From Sphingobacterium nematocida (lineage in GTDB: Bacteria > Bacteroidota > Bacteroidia > Sphingobacteriales > Sphingobacteriaceae): 64,000 bases of DNA. Numbering within the stretch: position 1 is the first letter of the stretch; each line of letters begins with the position of its first letter. Made by a program: the position numbers and the translations under genes. Shown piece after piece: positions 8,841 through 16,384 of the stretch. The DNA lies in contig NZ_FUZF01000009.1 of the NCBI RefSeq assembly GCF_900168125.1, positions 1-64,000 on the forward strand, given 5' to 3'. Under the pieces are notes generated by a model, which ran no database searches, was not told the DNA's origin, and worked only from the letters and a program-made list of their open reading frames with translations.

Positions 8841-9443
8841 CTAGCTGCTTGCGATGATACATTTGAGCTCTTTGTCAATGTAGCGCTCAATGTAGTACGC
8901 CATTTCTTCGATATTGAATTTATCAATGTGATCGTCGGCTAGGTGCAATGCGTATTCCCTGAAGACAGAGCGCTCAAGATGAGGGGGAGGTGGAGGCCCC
9001 ACTGTCTTACACCATTTTCCGTTATACTCGTAAACATTGATATGGTCGGTTTTGGGATCGCCGCAGAAGGCCAAAAAGCCACTGTTGAAGAATCTGCGCG
9101 ACAGCGGATCTGCTTTGTTTGCAATAGCAAATAGCACATAATGGGGAGAGTCATAACATGGTTTACAAATTAGTAACCTTGTTCGTATATGCTCTATTCG
9201 GACGTCTATATTGACTTGTCTCATGATGGTGCTCAATAAACTCTGATATGTTCGTATTTGTCGTAGCACCGTCGCAAATTTTTGGGAAAACACAGAGTGC
9301 TTTTTCCGTTCCACAGTAGCGATTTGGTCTATTTTTTCTTTGCTCGCGCGAATTGATTCTTTAAGTATTTTGTAAGAGATAATATTGGATTCCATGTCTG
9401 ATAATAGCTGCTGCTCGTCGTTTGCTGAAGTCTGGTGTTGCAT
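8841..9443 (-). CDS. Hypothetical protein, paralogue of its upstream neighbour
   Basis: No family recognised. The 200-residue protein has a charged helical, probably coiled-coil N-terminal half, then VNIDVRIE, a likely beta-rich core (HYVLFAIANK, SGFLAFCGDPKTDHINVYEY) and a C-terminal helix (FNIEEMAYYIERYIDKELK). The upstream gene product shows the same blocks in the same order (VSIDIRVE, NYILFAIAPK, SGFMAILGDFARNEITLYEY, FDFEAVKPFIKEYLSKELN), so this is a tandem duplication. A start at 9443 overlaps the upstream gene by 115 bp; the ATG at 9395 reduces this to 67 bp. There is no signal peptide or membrane segment, so it is probably cytoplasmic. A PPPPP run lies before the C-terminal helix. 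Confidence 0.65.
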   Translation of the reverse strand: MQHQTSANDEQQLLSDMESNIISYKILKESIRASKEKIDQIATVERKKHSVFSQKFATVLRQIRTYQSLLSTIMRQVNIDVRIEHIRTRLLICKPCYDSPHYVLFAIANKADPLSRRFFNSGFLAFCGDPKTDHINVYEYNGKWCKTVGPPPPPHLERSVFREYALHLADDHIDKFNIEEMAYYIERYIDKELKCIIASS

Positions 9444-10048
9444 GATTTTAATGTATCAAATGTGGGTAGTTTTAGAGATGGGTATTGCAGAGCAATGTAG
9501 TTGAGTTCTTTGGATAGGTATTCTTTGATAAAAGGTTTCACCGCTTCGAAATCGAAATGGTCGATCGGTATGTTGACTAATCGCCATGCGTGTTTTTCAA
9601 ATTCATTGCGCTTGGTCGCGGTATCTGCGCTATTTTTCCTATCTATTTCATCTGAGTATTCGTATAAAGTAATCTCATTTCTAGCAAAATCGCCTAGGAT
9701 AGCCATAAACCCGGAATACCGCCATCGTTGAATGTGTTTTACTTCTTTGGGAGCTATCGCAAATAGGATATAATTTTTGTAACCATGTCGTAGCCGTAAT
9801 ATTTGCGCTGCGTGTTCCCAACTTTCAACACGGATATCAATACTAACTTCTTCCAGGATAGGCCTCAGCGTATCTCGACACTCCATGAATCGCCGTCGGA
9901 TGTCTTTTAGTTTTTTCATGTAAATGTCTTGCCTCGTACTTAAATCGAGTGCTTCTGCCTCTTCTCTTTCTCTTTTTTGATGGAGATTCTCGATACAGGT
10001 TCTATAGGCATGCGCCATGGAAGCTATTCTTGTTAAATGCTTTTCCAT
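9329..10048 (-). CDS. Hypothetical protein with coiled-coil N-terminus and an overprinted C-terminal tail
   Basis: No family recognised. It has 239 residues: an N-terminal helical region rich in E, K and R, a predicted beta core (NYILFAIAPKE, YSGFMAILGDFARNEITLYEY) and a helix (FDFEAVKPFIKEYLSKELN). Up to that point it matches the downstream paralogue, which ends there. This protein carries about 52 further residues, low in acidic residues and ending FARAKKK. Most of the tail is encoded by DNA that also encodes the N-terminus of the downstream protein in another frame. The tail therefore probably arose by loss of an original stop codon. The gene lies about 120 bp downstream of the 365-residue gene and may be cotranscribed with it. 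Confidence 0.65.
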   Translation of the reverse strand: MEKHLTRIASMAHAYRTCIENLHQKREREEAEALDLSTRQDIYMKKLKDIRRRFMECRDTLRPILEEVSIDIRVESWEHAAQILRLRHGYKNYILFAIAPKEVKHIQRWRYSGFMAILGDFARNEITLYEYSDEIDRKNSADTATKRNEFEKHAWRLVNIPIDHFDFEAVKPFIKEYLSKELNYIALQYPSLKLPTFDTLKSCNTRLQQTTSSSYYQTWNPILSLTKYLKNQFARAKKK

Positions 10049-10167
10049 TATAAAATAATGTGATTTTTATAGCGCTTTCACGCTAATTGGTCTGTAATTA
10101 TGAAGATACAAATTTAATTTATTGATTACAAGCGATTTGTATTAAGATATTTACCTTCACCTGGTAC

Positions 10168-11265
10168 TTAATGTTTAAAATCCTGGTCAATGGCCTCCAC
10201 AACGGCTTTCAGCAAGCGCTTCATTTTGATAGCCGACGCCTCCAGACGGCTCTTCTCAAACTTTTCCAATGTCTTGTACGATATATTTTGCTTACTGATG
10301 CTCTGGATCGTATTGGAAAATGCTTTGGCGGCTTCCCGTTTATTGGGGTAATCATAAATTCGAAATTTATAAAAGTAGTAGAAGATGAGATTTAACTCGT
10401 CTCCGTTTAATTTGGTCAATAGCGAAGTCTCTTCAAATGTCGTATTGTCTTGCACGCTGTCTGTGAATTTCTCAAGGAGGTCGTCGACATACAGAAGCAT
10501 CTGTTCGAGCAAGGGTTCTTGAGACAGGTTGTAACAAAGGTCGCCACTGTGATAACTGAACGTCAGCTGCCGCTCGATATGGAATAAATGCTTCTGTGCA
10601 CGACCTGTATCCAGCTCCTTCAAGGTTTTTGTTAGATGTTCGCTCCAACGGTTGAAGAAGCCGGGATAGTTAAAATTAAAACGGATCATTAAGAATACGT
10701 ACCGGTCTACCCAGACTTTGTCCCTATTGTCACGTGCTATCTGCTCTAGTCCACCGAGTAGTTTCGGAATGTAGTCGAGGTGGGCATAACAAAGCTGTGG
10801 CTGCTTACCGGGATTCAAAAGACTCTCAATCCCATACCCGAGCTCTAAGATATAAAGCTCGGGTATCGCTTTCTCCAAGAGTTTGCTACTGATAGCAGGG
10901 AGCCGCCTTTTTATCTCCTCGGACAATTGCTGTTGTAGAAATAAAGGTGGCGTATTACCCGGCTGTATATAGAAGCCGAAAGAAAGTTCAAAACGGAAAT
11001 ATAATTTCTCAACAGCCTCGAAAGAGGAAAACAGATCGGGTGCGGACCAAAGCTGATCCAGCAAATTGCGAATGAGGACATAGCATTGATTAATTAGCTG
11101 ACTGGCCATCTCGGGGGTTTTGATCTGTCGGAATAAGACAAACATATCGTCCAAGACCTTGGCGCATATCTCGTCGATGGAAAGGTCTGGCTTCGAAAGC
11201 TCACTCCTCGAAGCCAATAACTGCTGCTCAACAGCCTCTTGTAAAGGAGTTATTGTAGATATCAT
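10168..11265 (-). CDS. Hypothetical protein, mostly alpha-helical
   Basis: A 365-residue protein with no signal peptide or membrane segment and no family that I recognise with confidence. It appears largely helical. The C-terminal 60 residues (NIQ/TIQSISKQNISYKTLEKFEKSRLE, then KMKRLLKAVVEAID) are lysine-rich and helical, and the arrangement YKFRIYDYPNKREAAKAFSN is reminiscent of HTH-like tails of RteC-type regulators. That resemblance is weak. It lies upstream of the overlapping paralogue pair on the same strand. A cytoplasmic regulatory or structural role is possible but unsupported. Confidence 0.6.
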   Translation of the reverse strand: MISTITPLQEAVEQQLLASRSELSKPDLSIDEICAKVLDDMFVLFRQIKTPEMASQLINQCYVLIRNLLDQLWSAPDLFSSFEAVEKLYFRFELSFGFYIQPGNTPPLFLQQQLSEEIKRRLPAISSKLLEKAIPELYILELGYGIESLLNPGKQPQLCYAHLDYIPKLLGGLEQIARDNRDKVWVDRYVFLMIRFNFNYPGFFNRWSEHLTKTLKELDTGRAQKHLFHIERQLTFSYHSGDLCYNLSQEPLLEQMLLYVDDLLEKFTDSVQDNTTFEETSLLTKLNGDELNLIFYYFYKFRIYDYPNKREAAKAFSNTIQSISKQNISYKTLEKFEKSRLEASAIKMKRLLKAVVEAIDQDFKH

Positions 11266-11384
11266 AATTAAAGTAATATTTTTCGGTTAATAGTTTGTTA
11301 GATATGATGCTGTCTAAAAGTAAAAAATAGTCGTCACCTCGACCTCGTGGAGAGGTCTATGAACTGTATAGGATTAATATATAG

Positions 11385-11442
11385 TTTCTAGATCTCTCCA
11401 CTTCGGTCCCCGATACATCGGGACGCAGCGGAAGGACGATAC
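11385..11442. repeat. Probable dispersed intergenic repeat fragment
   Basis: A segment of the form AGATCTCTCCACTTCGGT followed by the small hairpin CCCGATacATCGGG. It resembles, from memory, short repeats scattered between Bacteroidota genes. Related text (CCTCGACCTCGTGGAGAGGTCT) lies just upstream at about 11339-11360. No second copy is in this window. Confidence 0.35.
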
Positions 11443-11494
11443 AGTTTACAAGCTGTCATTGGTAACCTAAGGAGCAGAACTGTAAATCGGCTCA

Positions 11495-11884
11495 CTACCG
11501 ATACCGTATCCATATAGCGACTTGATCGAGGGGTCCTGTAGGTTCGGCTCCAAAGGTGAGACTCTGCGTAGCCTGCCGCGAGAAGATAATGTCTTTGGGG
11601 CTTTTATCTTCTTCTGCCGGGCGGCTCTCTTTGTAAAAACTCACCAACCGACCCTGATCCCAGCTGTCGGCTACCGCCGTAGCCATGCGTTGTAAAAATA
11701 TAGGATCCATAGTCCGCAACTGCTCGTACTGCCGTGGCGCCAGTATAAAATGCTCTTCGATCCAAAATACAGGTTTGGCCCGTAGGTAGTCGGTCTCTAG
11801 ACGACGGCCACTTGGGGATAGGCTCAATAGCTGGGTCTCCACACGGGAGAATCCAACACTGTCAAAACTCTCTTTCATATGCAT
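11495..11884 (-). CDS. Hypothetical protein, 129 aa
   Basis: A small soluble protein without signal peptide or recognised domain. It starts MHMKESFDSVGFSRVETQLL, has a central aromatic stretch (AKPVFWIEEHFILAPRQYEQL) and ends with a hydrophobic strand (VAIWIRYR). Codon usage looks normal for the region and no competing frame is better. It stands alone, with an inverted repeat immediately upstream and a divergent LytTR gene beyond it. A second ATG two codons into the frame (MK) is an equally possible start. Confidence 0.5.
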   Translation of the reverse strand: MHMKESFDSVGFSRVETQLLSLSPSGRRLETDYLRAKPVFWIEEHFILAPRQYEQLRTMDPIFLQRMATAVADSWDQGRLVSFYKESRPAEEDKSPKDIIFSRQATQSLTFGAEPTGPLDQVAIWIRYR

Positions 11885-12191
11885 ATATAGCTTGGTTACT
11901 CAACTGGTAACATGTTAATTACCAGTTATTCTCATTTCTTTTAATTGATAACCTCGAATTTAGAGAACACTTGCTATACATTCCAAGAAATTGGCGGACG
12001 AAAAGTCTGTTTGTACACATTTTGTACAAACTCAACACGGAAATGTCCGCATGGTTTGTCAAAATCATGCAAATACTGCAACCAGTCATTTAATTTATTA
12101 GTAAATAAAATTGAATAATTTTTATTAAATTGCTTTTTGGTATGCTGCATTTTTAGATAAAGACAGCATACCGCATCAAACTCTGACCTTT
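11885..12191. promoter_or_regulatory. Divergent intergenic region with inverted repeat AACTGGTAA-N8-TTACCAGTT
   Basis: Perfect 9-bp arms lie at 11902-11910 and 11919-11927, about 20 bp upstream of the 129-aa gene. The position fits an operator or a leader hairpin. The rest of the region is AT-rich and should hold promoters for both the leftward gene and the LytTR gene, but I cannot place them. Confidence 0.45.
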
Positions 12192-13289
12192 ATGAAAGCA
12201 CGATTCATCAAGTATGCTCTGCTCTTATTATGGAGCATGATGGCCGCCTATCTGATCAATATATCGGACAAAATACTCGATCCGGAGAAACGCATAACCG
12301 ACTATAAATTTGGCATTGTATATTTTGTCACCGTAGTTCTCTTTGGGATATATACCTATGGTATCAGTAAGATCTATCATTCTTTACTGGGCAATGACAC
12401 GCTCGAGAGCAAGATCGGATCGCGCCGCGCGACATTGTTTTATTTTGCAGCCGCTACGCTGTCGGTGGTCTTCGTGCACCGCTTGTTTCTACATGCAGCG
12501 GTCGCACTGGCCAGTCCCAAACCAGTGCGTTTGTGGGACGAACTGCTAGCCCCTGCATATTGGAAGACCGATTTTATCTTCCTGCTCATCCCGGTAGTGG
12601 CTACAGTAGCCTTCTTTTATCGCTACCCGCAGTATAATCTGGTTAAACTCAAAAAGGTGCTGGTAGAGGTTCCGGTGGATCGTCCGGTATTTGTGGAGGT
12701 GGAGAAGCCTGTAGAAGTGCTAGTAGATCGTCCGGTATTTATTACGGTCGAAAAACCAGTAGAAGTACTGGTCGAGCAACCCGTCTTCATCGAGGTGGAA
12801 AAGAGCGTAGAGGCTCCAGAGAAAGTCTCTGCAGGATGGAGGACCTATCGTCTGCCACATATGTTACTGGCTGATCTGCGAGTCCAATTGGATCTGACCG
12901 TACGCTTTGTCAATCACAGCATACGCCTATTTGATATCGTATATATCGTGAAGGAAAACAACAGCTATTTTGCAATACTGACCAACGGTGAGAAGTACCA
13001 GATAAGATTTGCTAAAAAAATGCTGTCCGAATGGACACTAGGAGGATGGTTTGTACAGATCAAAAGCGGCCGCTATATCAATATGCTGTATGTACGGTAC
13101 CCCATATCCAACTTGCGCAAACTAGAGCTAGACGAGACCGTAGCCCAAGTGTTATTCCACACGGACAGCCGCTACAACGAGTCCATGCTAAACGTAAGCC
13201 GCCGCCTCTCAGAAGACGTAAAGGAATTCTTGAACCGCATCCCCGAGCTCGAAGAAATCGGCTGGGAAGATGCGACCGCTAATTTTTAA
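12192..13289 (+). CDS. Membrane-anchored LytTR-type DNA-binding regulator
   Basis: The N-terminal 155 residues carry about four transmembrane helices (YALLLLWSMMAAYLIN, FGIVYFVTVVLFGIYTYGI, LFYFAAATLSVVFVHRLFL, FIFLLIPVVATVAFFY). Then come three 16-residue repeats of the form VEVLVDRPVFITVEKP (residues about 158-205). The C-terminal 120 residues match a LytTR domain (IRLFDIVYIVKENNSYFAILTNGEKY, WFVQIKSGRYINM). LytTR proteins bind direct-repeat DNA and are usually response regulators; this one has no receiver domain, so sensing may occur in the membrane part. The divergent 129-aa gene and the WG-like lipoprotein gene downstream are the nearest possible targets. Confidence 0.75.
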   Translation: MKARFIKYALLLLWSMMAAYLINISDKILDPEKRITDYKFGIVYFVTVVLFGIYTYGISKIYHSLLGNDTLESKIGSRRATLFYFAAATLSVVFVHRLFLHAAVALASPKPVRLWDELLAPAYWKTDFIFLLIPVVATVAFFYRYPQYNLVKLKKVLVEVPVDRPVFVEVEKPVEVLVDRPVFITVEKPVEVLVEQPVFIEVEKSVEAPEKVSAGWRTYRLPHMLLADLRVQLDLTVRFVNHSIRLFDIVYIVKENNSYFAILTNGEKYQIRFAKKMLSEWTLGGWFVQIKSGRYINMLYVRYPISNLRKLELDETVAQVLFHTDSRYNESMLNVSRRLSEDVKEFLNRIPELEEIGWEDATANF

Positions 13290-13346
13290 TATAGCCAATA
13301 TCGGGGATATGTTTATTCGATGGTTGTCCGTAACATTGAGGTATGA

Positions 13347-13465
13347 AATATCCATGTAGTAGAACCTACACAAACACGAATGACCGCGAAGCAGTATGCA
13401 CACCAATTACAACAATTCGTGCATAATATATTTTGGATATTCCATATGGCCATTGAAAGTCAAAC
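13347..13465. repeat. Palindromic dispersed element, copy 1 (119 bp)
   Basis: Starts AATATCCATGTAGTAGAAC and ends TTTTGGATATTCCATATGGCCATTGAAAGTCAAAC (split here as two neighbouring motifs), so ATATCC and GGATAT form the terminal arms. The same ends, with CAATTACAA inside, recur in the shorter copy at 15508-15581. It occupies most of the gap before the gene at 13500. Confidence 0.7.
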
Positions 13466-13499
13466 CGAGCCTGCGAGCTCATGAAATAATTATACACAT

Positions 13500-14987
13500 A
13501 TGAAAACAGCAATGTGCGGTATCCTTTTCATGCTGACAGCAATGACGGCTTGTACACAGGACAAAAAAGAGGTCAGACTACCCTTATATTCAAACGCGAA
13601 GATGACAAATGCGGTTCCTTTCTTAACAAAGCAAAATACGTATATCTATGTAGATCGAACAGATCTCAAACCTATCTCGGATCGACAATACCTACGGGGA
13701 TCTGTATTTACACCCACAGGCTTTGCGGTGGTGGTCAATGAAAAGTACGAATACGCGGTGATAGATGGCAAGGGAGAAATGGTATTAGATTTTTCGCCCC
13801 AGCAAATCAACCTGAACAGCGTTAACGGACTGACGTTCTATAAAAAAGAAACGGAGCACGAAAAGAAAATGCCCGTATGGAAATGGGACTGGAATATCAT
13901 GGGAGGTGGCATCAAGAAAGAACAGACCTACCGTAAAATAGAGGTCGGCATTCTGGGATCGAACCAAATTCTGTTAAAACAAGATCTCCCGTATCTGGAA
14001 GATAATGTCTATTTAAATCTGGTGGCTGTAGATGATAAACACATCTATTGGAACGGCGATCTCTACCAGATCAAAAAGAATGGTCTTCGAAAGATAGATT
14101 ATAATATTACTGATGTACTGCAAGATAAACGTTTTATCAAAACTTCGAGTGCAGGTGTATCCATGTATGGATTTGAGCAAAAAAAAGCAGTTCGCAGCAA
14201 CATGCAAGGAACGCAATCGCTTTCTATCCGGTATGGAACGGAAACCATAACGCTCGAGGAAGTCAACAAAGATCGTTATGAGCCAGAGGTTCCTAAACTA
14301 CTGGTAGACCGCAAAACGGATGAGGTATATGCTTTTCCCCAATATGAAAAGGCATTTCCGAAAGAAATCAAAAAGGCGACTGCCGCACAGATAGACTTTA
14401 TAAAGAAAACATCGCTGGTATACTCGATCAACAATTCGCCTTACTTTCTCCTGGGCGTGTTCAATTACGATCATGCGGTATGGGCATACGATTGGTTATA
14501 TATCGACACCAATGGCAATGTGGTAGATCGATTGGAGCGCACATATAATTTTAAGGTACTGGACCAAGTCGGCAACCTGGTGTGGCCTGATAGAAAGATG
14601 ATTCTGCCGGATGCGCTGAATACGGAAAAGTGGAAATTTGGCAAGATCAGCTCTTATAGTGGGATGGAGGATCTATATATCATTCCTATCGAAGATCAAC
14701 GAGAAGTCCGGACCAAAGGACTATGGAACAGCCGCACCCAATCTTGGGCTATAAAACCGGAATACCAGGATATCTCCGTTTTGGATACAGACAAAGGTAT
14801 CTATGCGGTACAAAAGGATAAAGAGGGTCTATATATGCTTTATGATAATACGACCAAACAGCATATAGGGTCAAAAGCTTATCAAGCTATTAATTCGGAC
14901 GGTTTGGTTACTGTAAAATCGGATGCTGGAGAATTGATCTATTATTATATCGATATTTACACAGGCAAGGAATATCGGGAAGAATAG
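13500..14987 (+). CDS. Lipoprotein with WG-repeat-like beta modules
   Basis: A 495-residue exported lipoprotein: the signal sequence ends in a lipobox (LTAMTAC, Cys about 18). The body has repeated beta motifs such as YEYAVIDGKGEMVLDF, AVWAYDWLYIDTNGNVVDRL, YAVQKDKEGLYMLYD and ELIYYYIDIYTGKEY, similar in style to WG (KWG) repeats, which often form beta propellers or solenoids. No catalytic motif is seen. The short gene at 15002 follows after 14 bp and may be its operon partner. The function is unknown; surface or periplasmic binding is a guess. Confidence 0.6.
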   Translation: MKTAMCGILFMLTAMTACTQDKKEVRLPLYSNAKMTNAVPFLTKQNTYIYVDRTDLKPISDRQYLRGSVFTPTGFAVVVNEKYEYAVIDGKGEMVLDFSPQQINLNSVNGLTFYKKETEHEKKMPVWKWDWNIMGGGIKKEQTYRKIEVGILGSNQILLKQDLPYLEDNVYLNLVAVDDKHIYWNGDLYQIKKNGLRKIDYNITDVLQDKRFIKTSSAGVSMYGFEQKKAVRSNMQGTQSLSIRYGTETITLEEVNKDRYEPEVPKLLVDRKTDEVYAFPQYEKAFPKEIKKATAAQIDFIKKTSLVYSINNSPYFLLGVFNYDHAVWAYDWLYIDTNGNVVDRLERTYNFKVLDQVGNLVWPDRKMILPDALNTEKWKFGKISSYSGMEDLYIIPIEDQREVRTKGLWNSRTQSWAIKPEYQDISVLDTDKGIYAVQKDKEGLYMLYDNTTKQHIGSKAYQAINSDGLVTVKSDAGELIYYYIDIYTGKEYREE

Positions 14988-15001
14988 CGAATGCATAGGA
15001 A

Positions 15002-15280
15002 ATGCGGATAGATTCTATACTGTTGTTTAACTTTCACTCGATCGATTTTCTAGACGAAGAGCGATTCAGGAGTTACGACAGCTGGGAATGTGGCAATGAT
15101 TGCTTTACAGAGGTGTACGGAAGGTACTATTTTACAGAAGCTAAACAGATAAAAATGGAAGTGGATAGTATACGCACATCAGGAACCTGTATGGCCCCGA
15201 CACAGATTTTCAAACCATCAAAAAATAGGACCTTCGACCTTGCGAAGGAAGGACAACAGCTAAAGCTTACCAGCAAATAA
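15002..15280 (+). CDS. Short hypothetical protein, possibly a gene remnant
   Basis: 92 codons starting 14 bp after the preceding gene. The sequence has three Cys (WECGNDCF, GTCMAP) and aromatic-rich motifs (VYGRYYFTEAKQIKME), with no signal peptide. The end (FDLAKEGQQLKLTSK) looks like the final strand of a small beta-barrel lipoprotein, so it could be the remnant of a longer lipoprotein whose 5' end has decayed. No family is recognised. Confidence 0.4.
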   Translation: MRIDSILLFNFHSIDFLDEERFRSYDSWECGNDCFTEVYGRYYFTEAKQIKMEVDSIRTSGTCMAPTQIFKPSKNRTFDLAKEGQQLKLTSK

Positions 15281-15401
15281 AACGATAAGAGCGCTGTGGC
15301 TTGGAAGATGCTGTAGCTATAACACGTCACTGCGAATGAAATGAAGCAGTCTGTTTTCTTCCTTTATTGCTCCTAATTTACGCTAGTCTGTGCCTATTTA
15401 T

Positions 15402-15770
15402 CGAAAAAAAACACGCAATAACACAATAATCCAGAATCCACAGCGTTAATATATCAAAGAGCAGCAGAAGACAGGTAGCTCCTGGAGCAGGAGATATCAC
15501 TTTATAAAATATCCATGTAGCAGGACTGTTCAATTACAATAAAACACTTTGGATATTCCAAATGGCCATTGTAAATCAAACTGCTTACATTTGAAATAAA
15601 TGCTTGATTATAATATCCGCAAAGAAAAATAGTCGGGAGACTACATTCGAAAAAAGAAACACAGACACAGACAAAACTTTCATGATTCATTTGAATCAAC
15701 AACAGGTATGAAAGTTCTTGATGGCCTTTGAAAACAGACATTTTCAGAAAAAAAGGGTATTTGTAAAAAA
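15402..15770. repeat. Dispersed repeat, copy A, carrying two palindromic insertions
   Basis: Matches the right edge of the window (63801-64000) in three blocks: about 15402-15506, 15596-15671 and 15747-15770. Shared landmarks are CAGCGTTA-TATATCAAAGAGCAGCA, a CTCCT-N5-AGGAG hairpin whose loop differs between copies, TGCTTGATTATAATATCCGC and GACTACATTCGAAAAAAGAA. Between the blocks copy A holds two extra segments, each with inverted repeats. This fills most of the 552-bp gap between 15280 and 15833. Confidence 0.85.
15508..15581. repeat. Palindromic dispersed element, copy 2 (74 bp)
   Basis: Same ends as the 13347-13465 element (ATATCCATGTAG...TTTGGATATTCCAAATGGCCATTG...TCAAAC). It sits inside dispersed repeat copy A at a place where copy B has no such segment, so it behaves like an insertion. 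Confidence 0.7.
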
Positions 15771-15776
15771 GTTAGA

Positions 15777-15803
15777 AAGGGTTCAGATAAGTCTGAACCC
15801 TTT
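15777..15803. terminator. Bidirectional terminator hairpin
   Basis: AAAGGGTTCAGA and TCTGAACCCTTT form a 12-bp stem with loop TAAG, followed by T on the plus strand and by TTT on the minus strand. It lies 30 bp past the end of the leftward gene at 15833 and probably ends that operon. Confidence 0.8.
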
Positions 15804-15832
15804 TGCTTTTGTGAGCGTTTAAAAACTAAATA

Positions 15833-16297
15833 CTATTCTTTTAATAGGTTTGCTAGTTGCTCCTCAACATCAGCTTTTAACCGATCGTTAGAGTAATCTT
15901 CCAAGTGACTGATTTCGCTGTTTAACTGTAGAATACCCGCATTGAAAAACTGAAAAACATCTTCGCTTAACCCAATCTCACTTCCAGATTTTATTGGATT
16001 GTGTAAAGATTTGTTTTTGATGTTTAAAGGCTTGTAAAACCGGTATACTGCAGCTTTGAATTTGGTTAGTTCGTAATTTCTTGTGGAATCACCGATAGCA
16101 TTGTCAGTTTGGATCTGATGCAAGTCCGCGGTCGAAAGATCAATATTTTGATCAGATAGCGCGAGACTCATTACGGATTCGGAAGAGATATTTTTTAACG
16201 TAGCTGAATTAAGAGGCTCGGTATCGCTATTATTTGTACAGGACAAAAATAAGCTAACGACAAGCAGACTGGATAAAAAAGTTGTTTTTCTCATCAT
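15833..16297 (-). CDS. Small hypothetical lipoprotein
   Basis: 154 residues with a lipoprotein signal (TTFLSSLLVVSLFLSC, Cys about 20) followed by an acidic, Ser/Thr/Asn-rich, probably helical mature region. No family recognised. It is the last gene of the leftward SusCD cassette, about 85 bp after the thioredoxin-like gene. The rightward mirror cassette has no counterpart, so it is an accessory member specific to this copy. A terminator follows. Confidence 0.6.
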   Translation of the reverse strand: MMRKTTFLSSLLVVSLFLSCTNNSDTEPLNSATLKNISSESVMSLALSDQNIDLSTADLHQIQTDNAIGDSTRNYELTKFKAAVYRFYKPLNIKNKSLHNPIKSGSEIGLSEDVFQFFNAGILQLNSEISHLEDYSNDRLKADVEEQLANLLKE

Positions 16298-16384
16298 TGT
16301 ATTTAAAATTTACAAAGTTATTTACAAGACTAAAAGGTAGTGATACGGCATATACAGTAGTGCCGTATCACTTAAATCTAATAC

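Noticed and set aside
9501..9731. 76-residue plus-strand open frame
   Set aside because: Lies antisense within the better-supported paralogue gene at 9329-10048.
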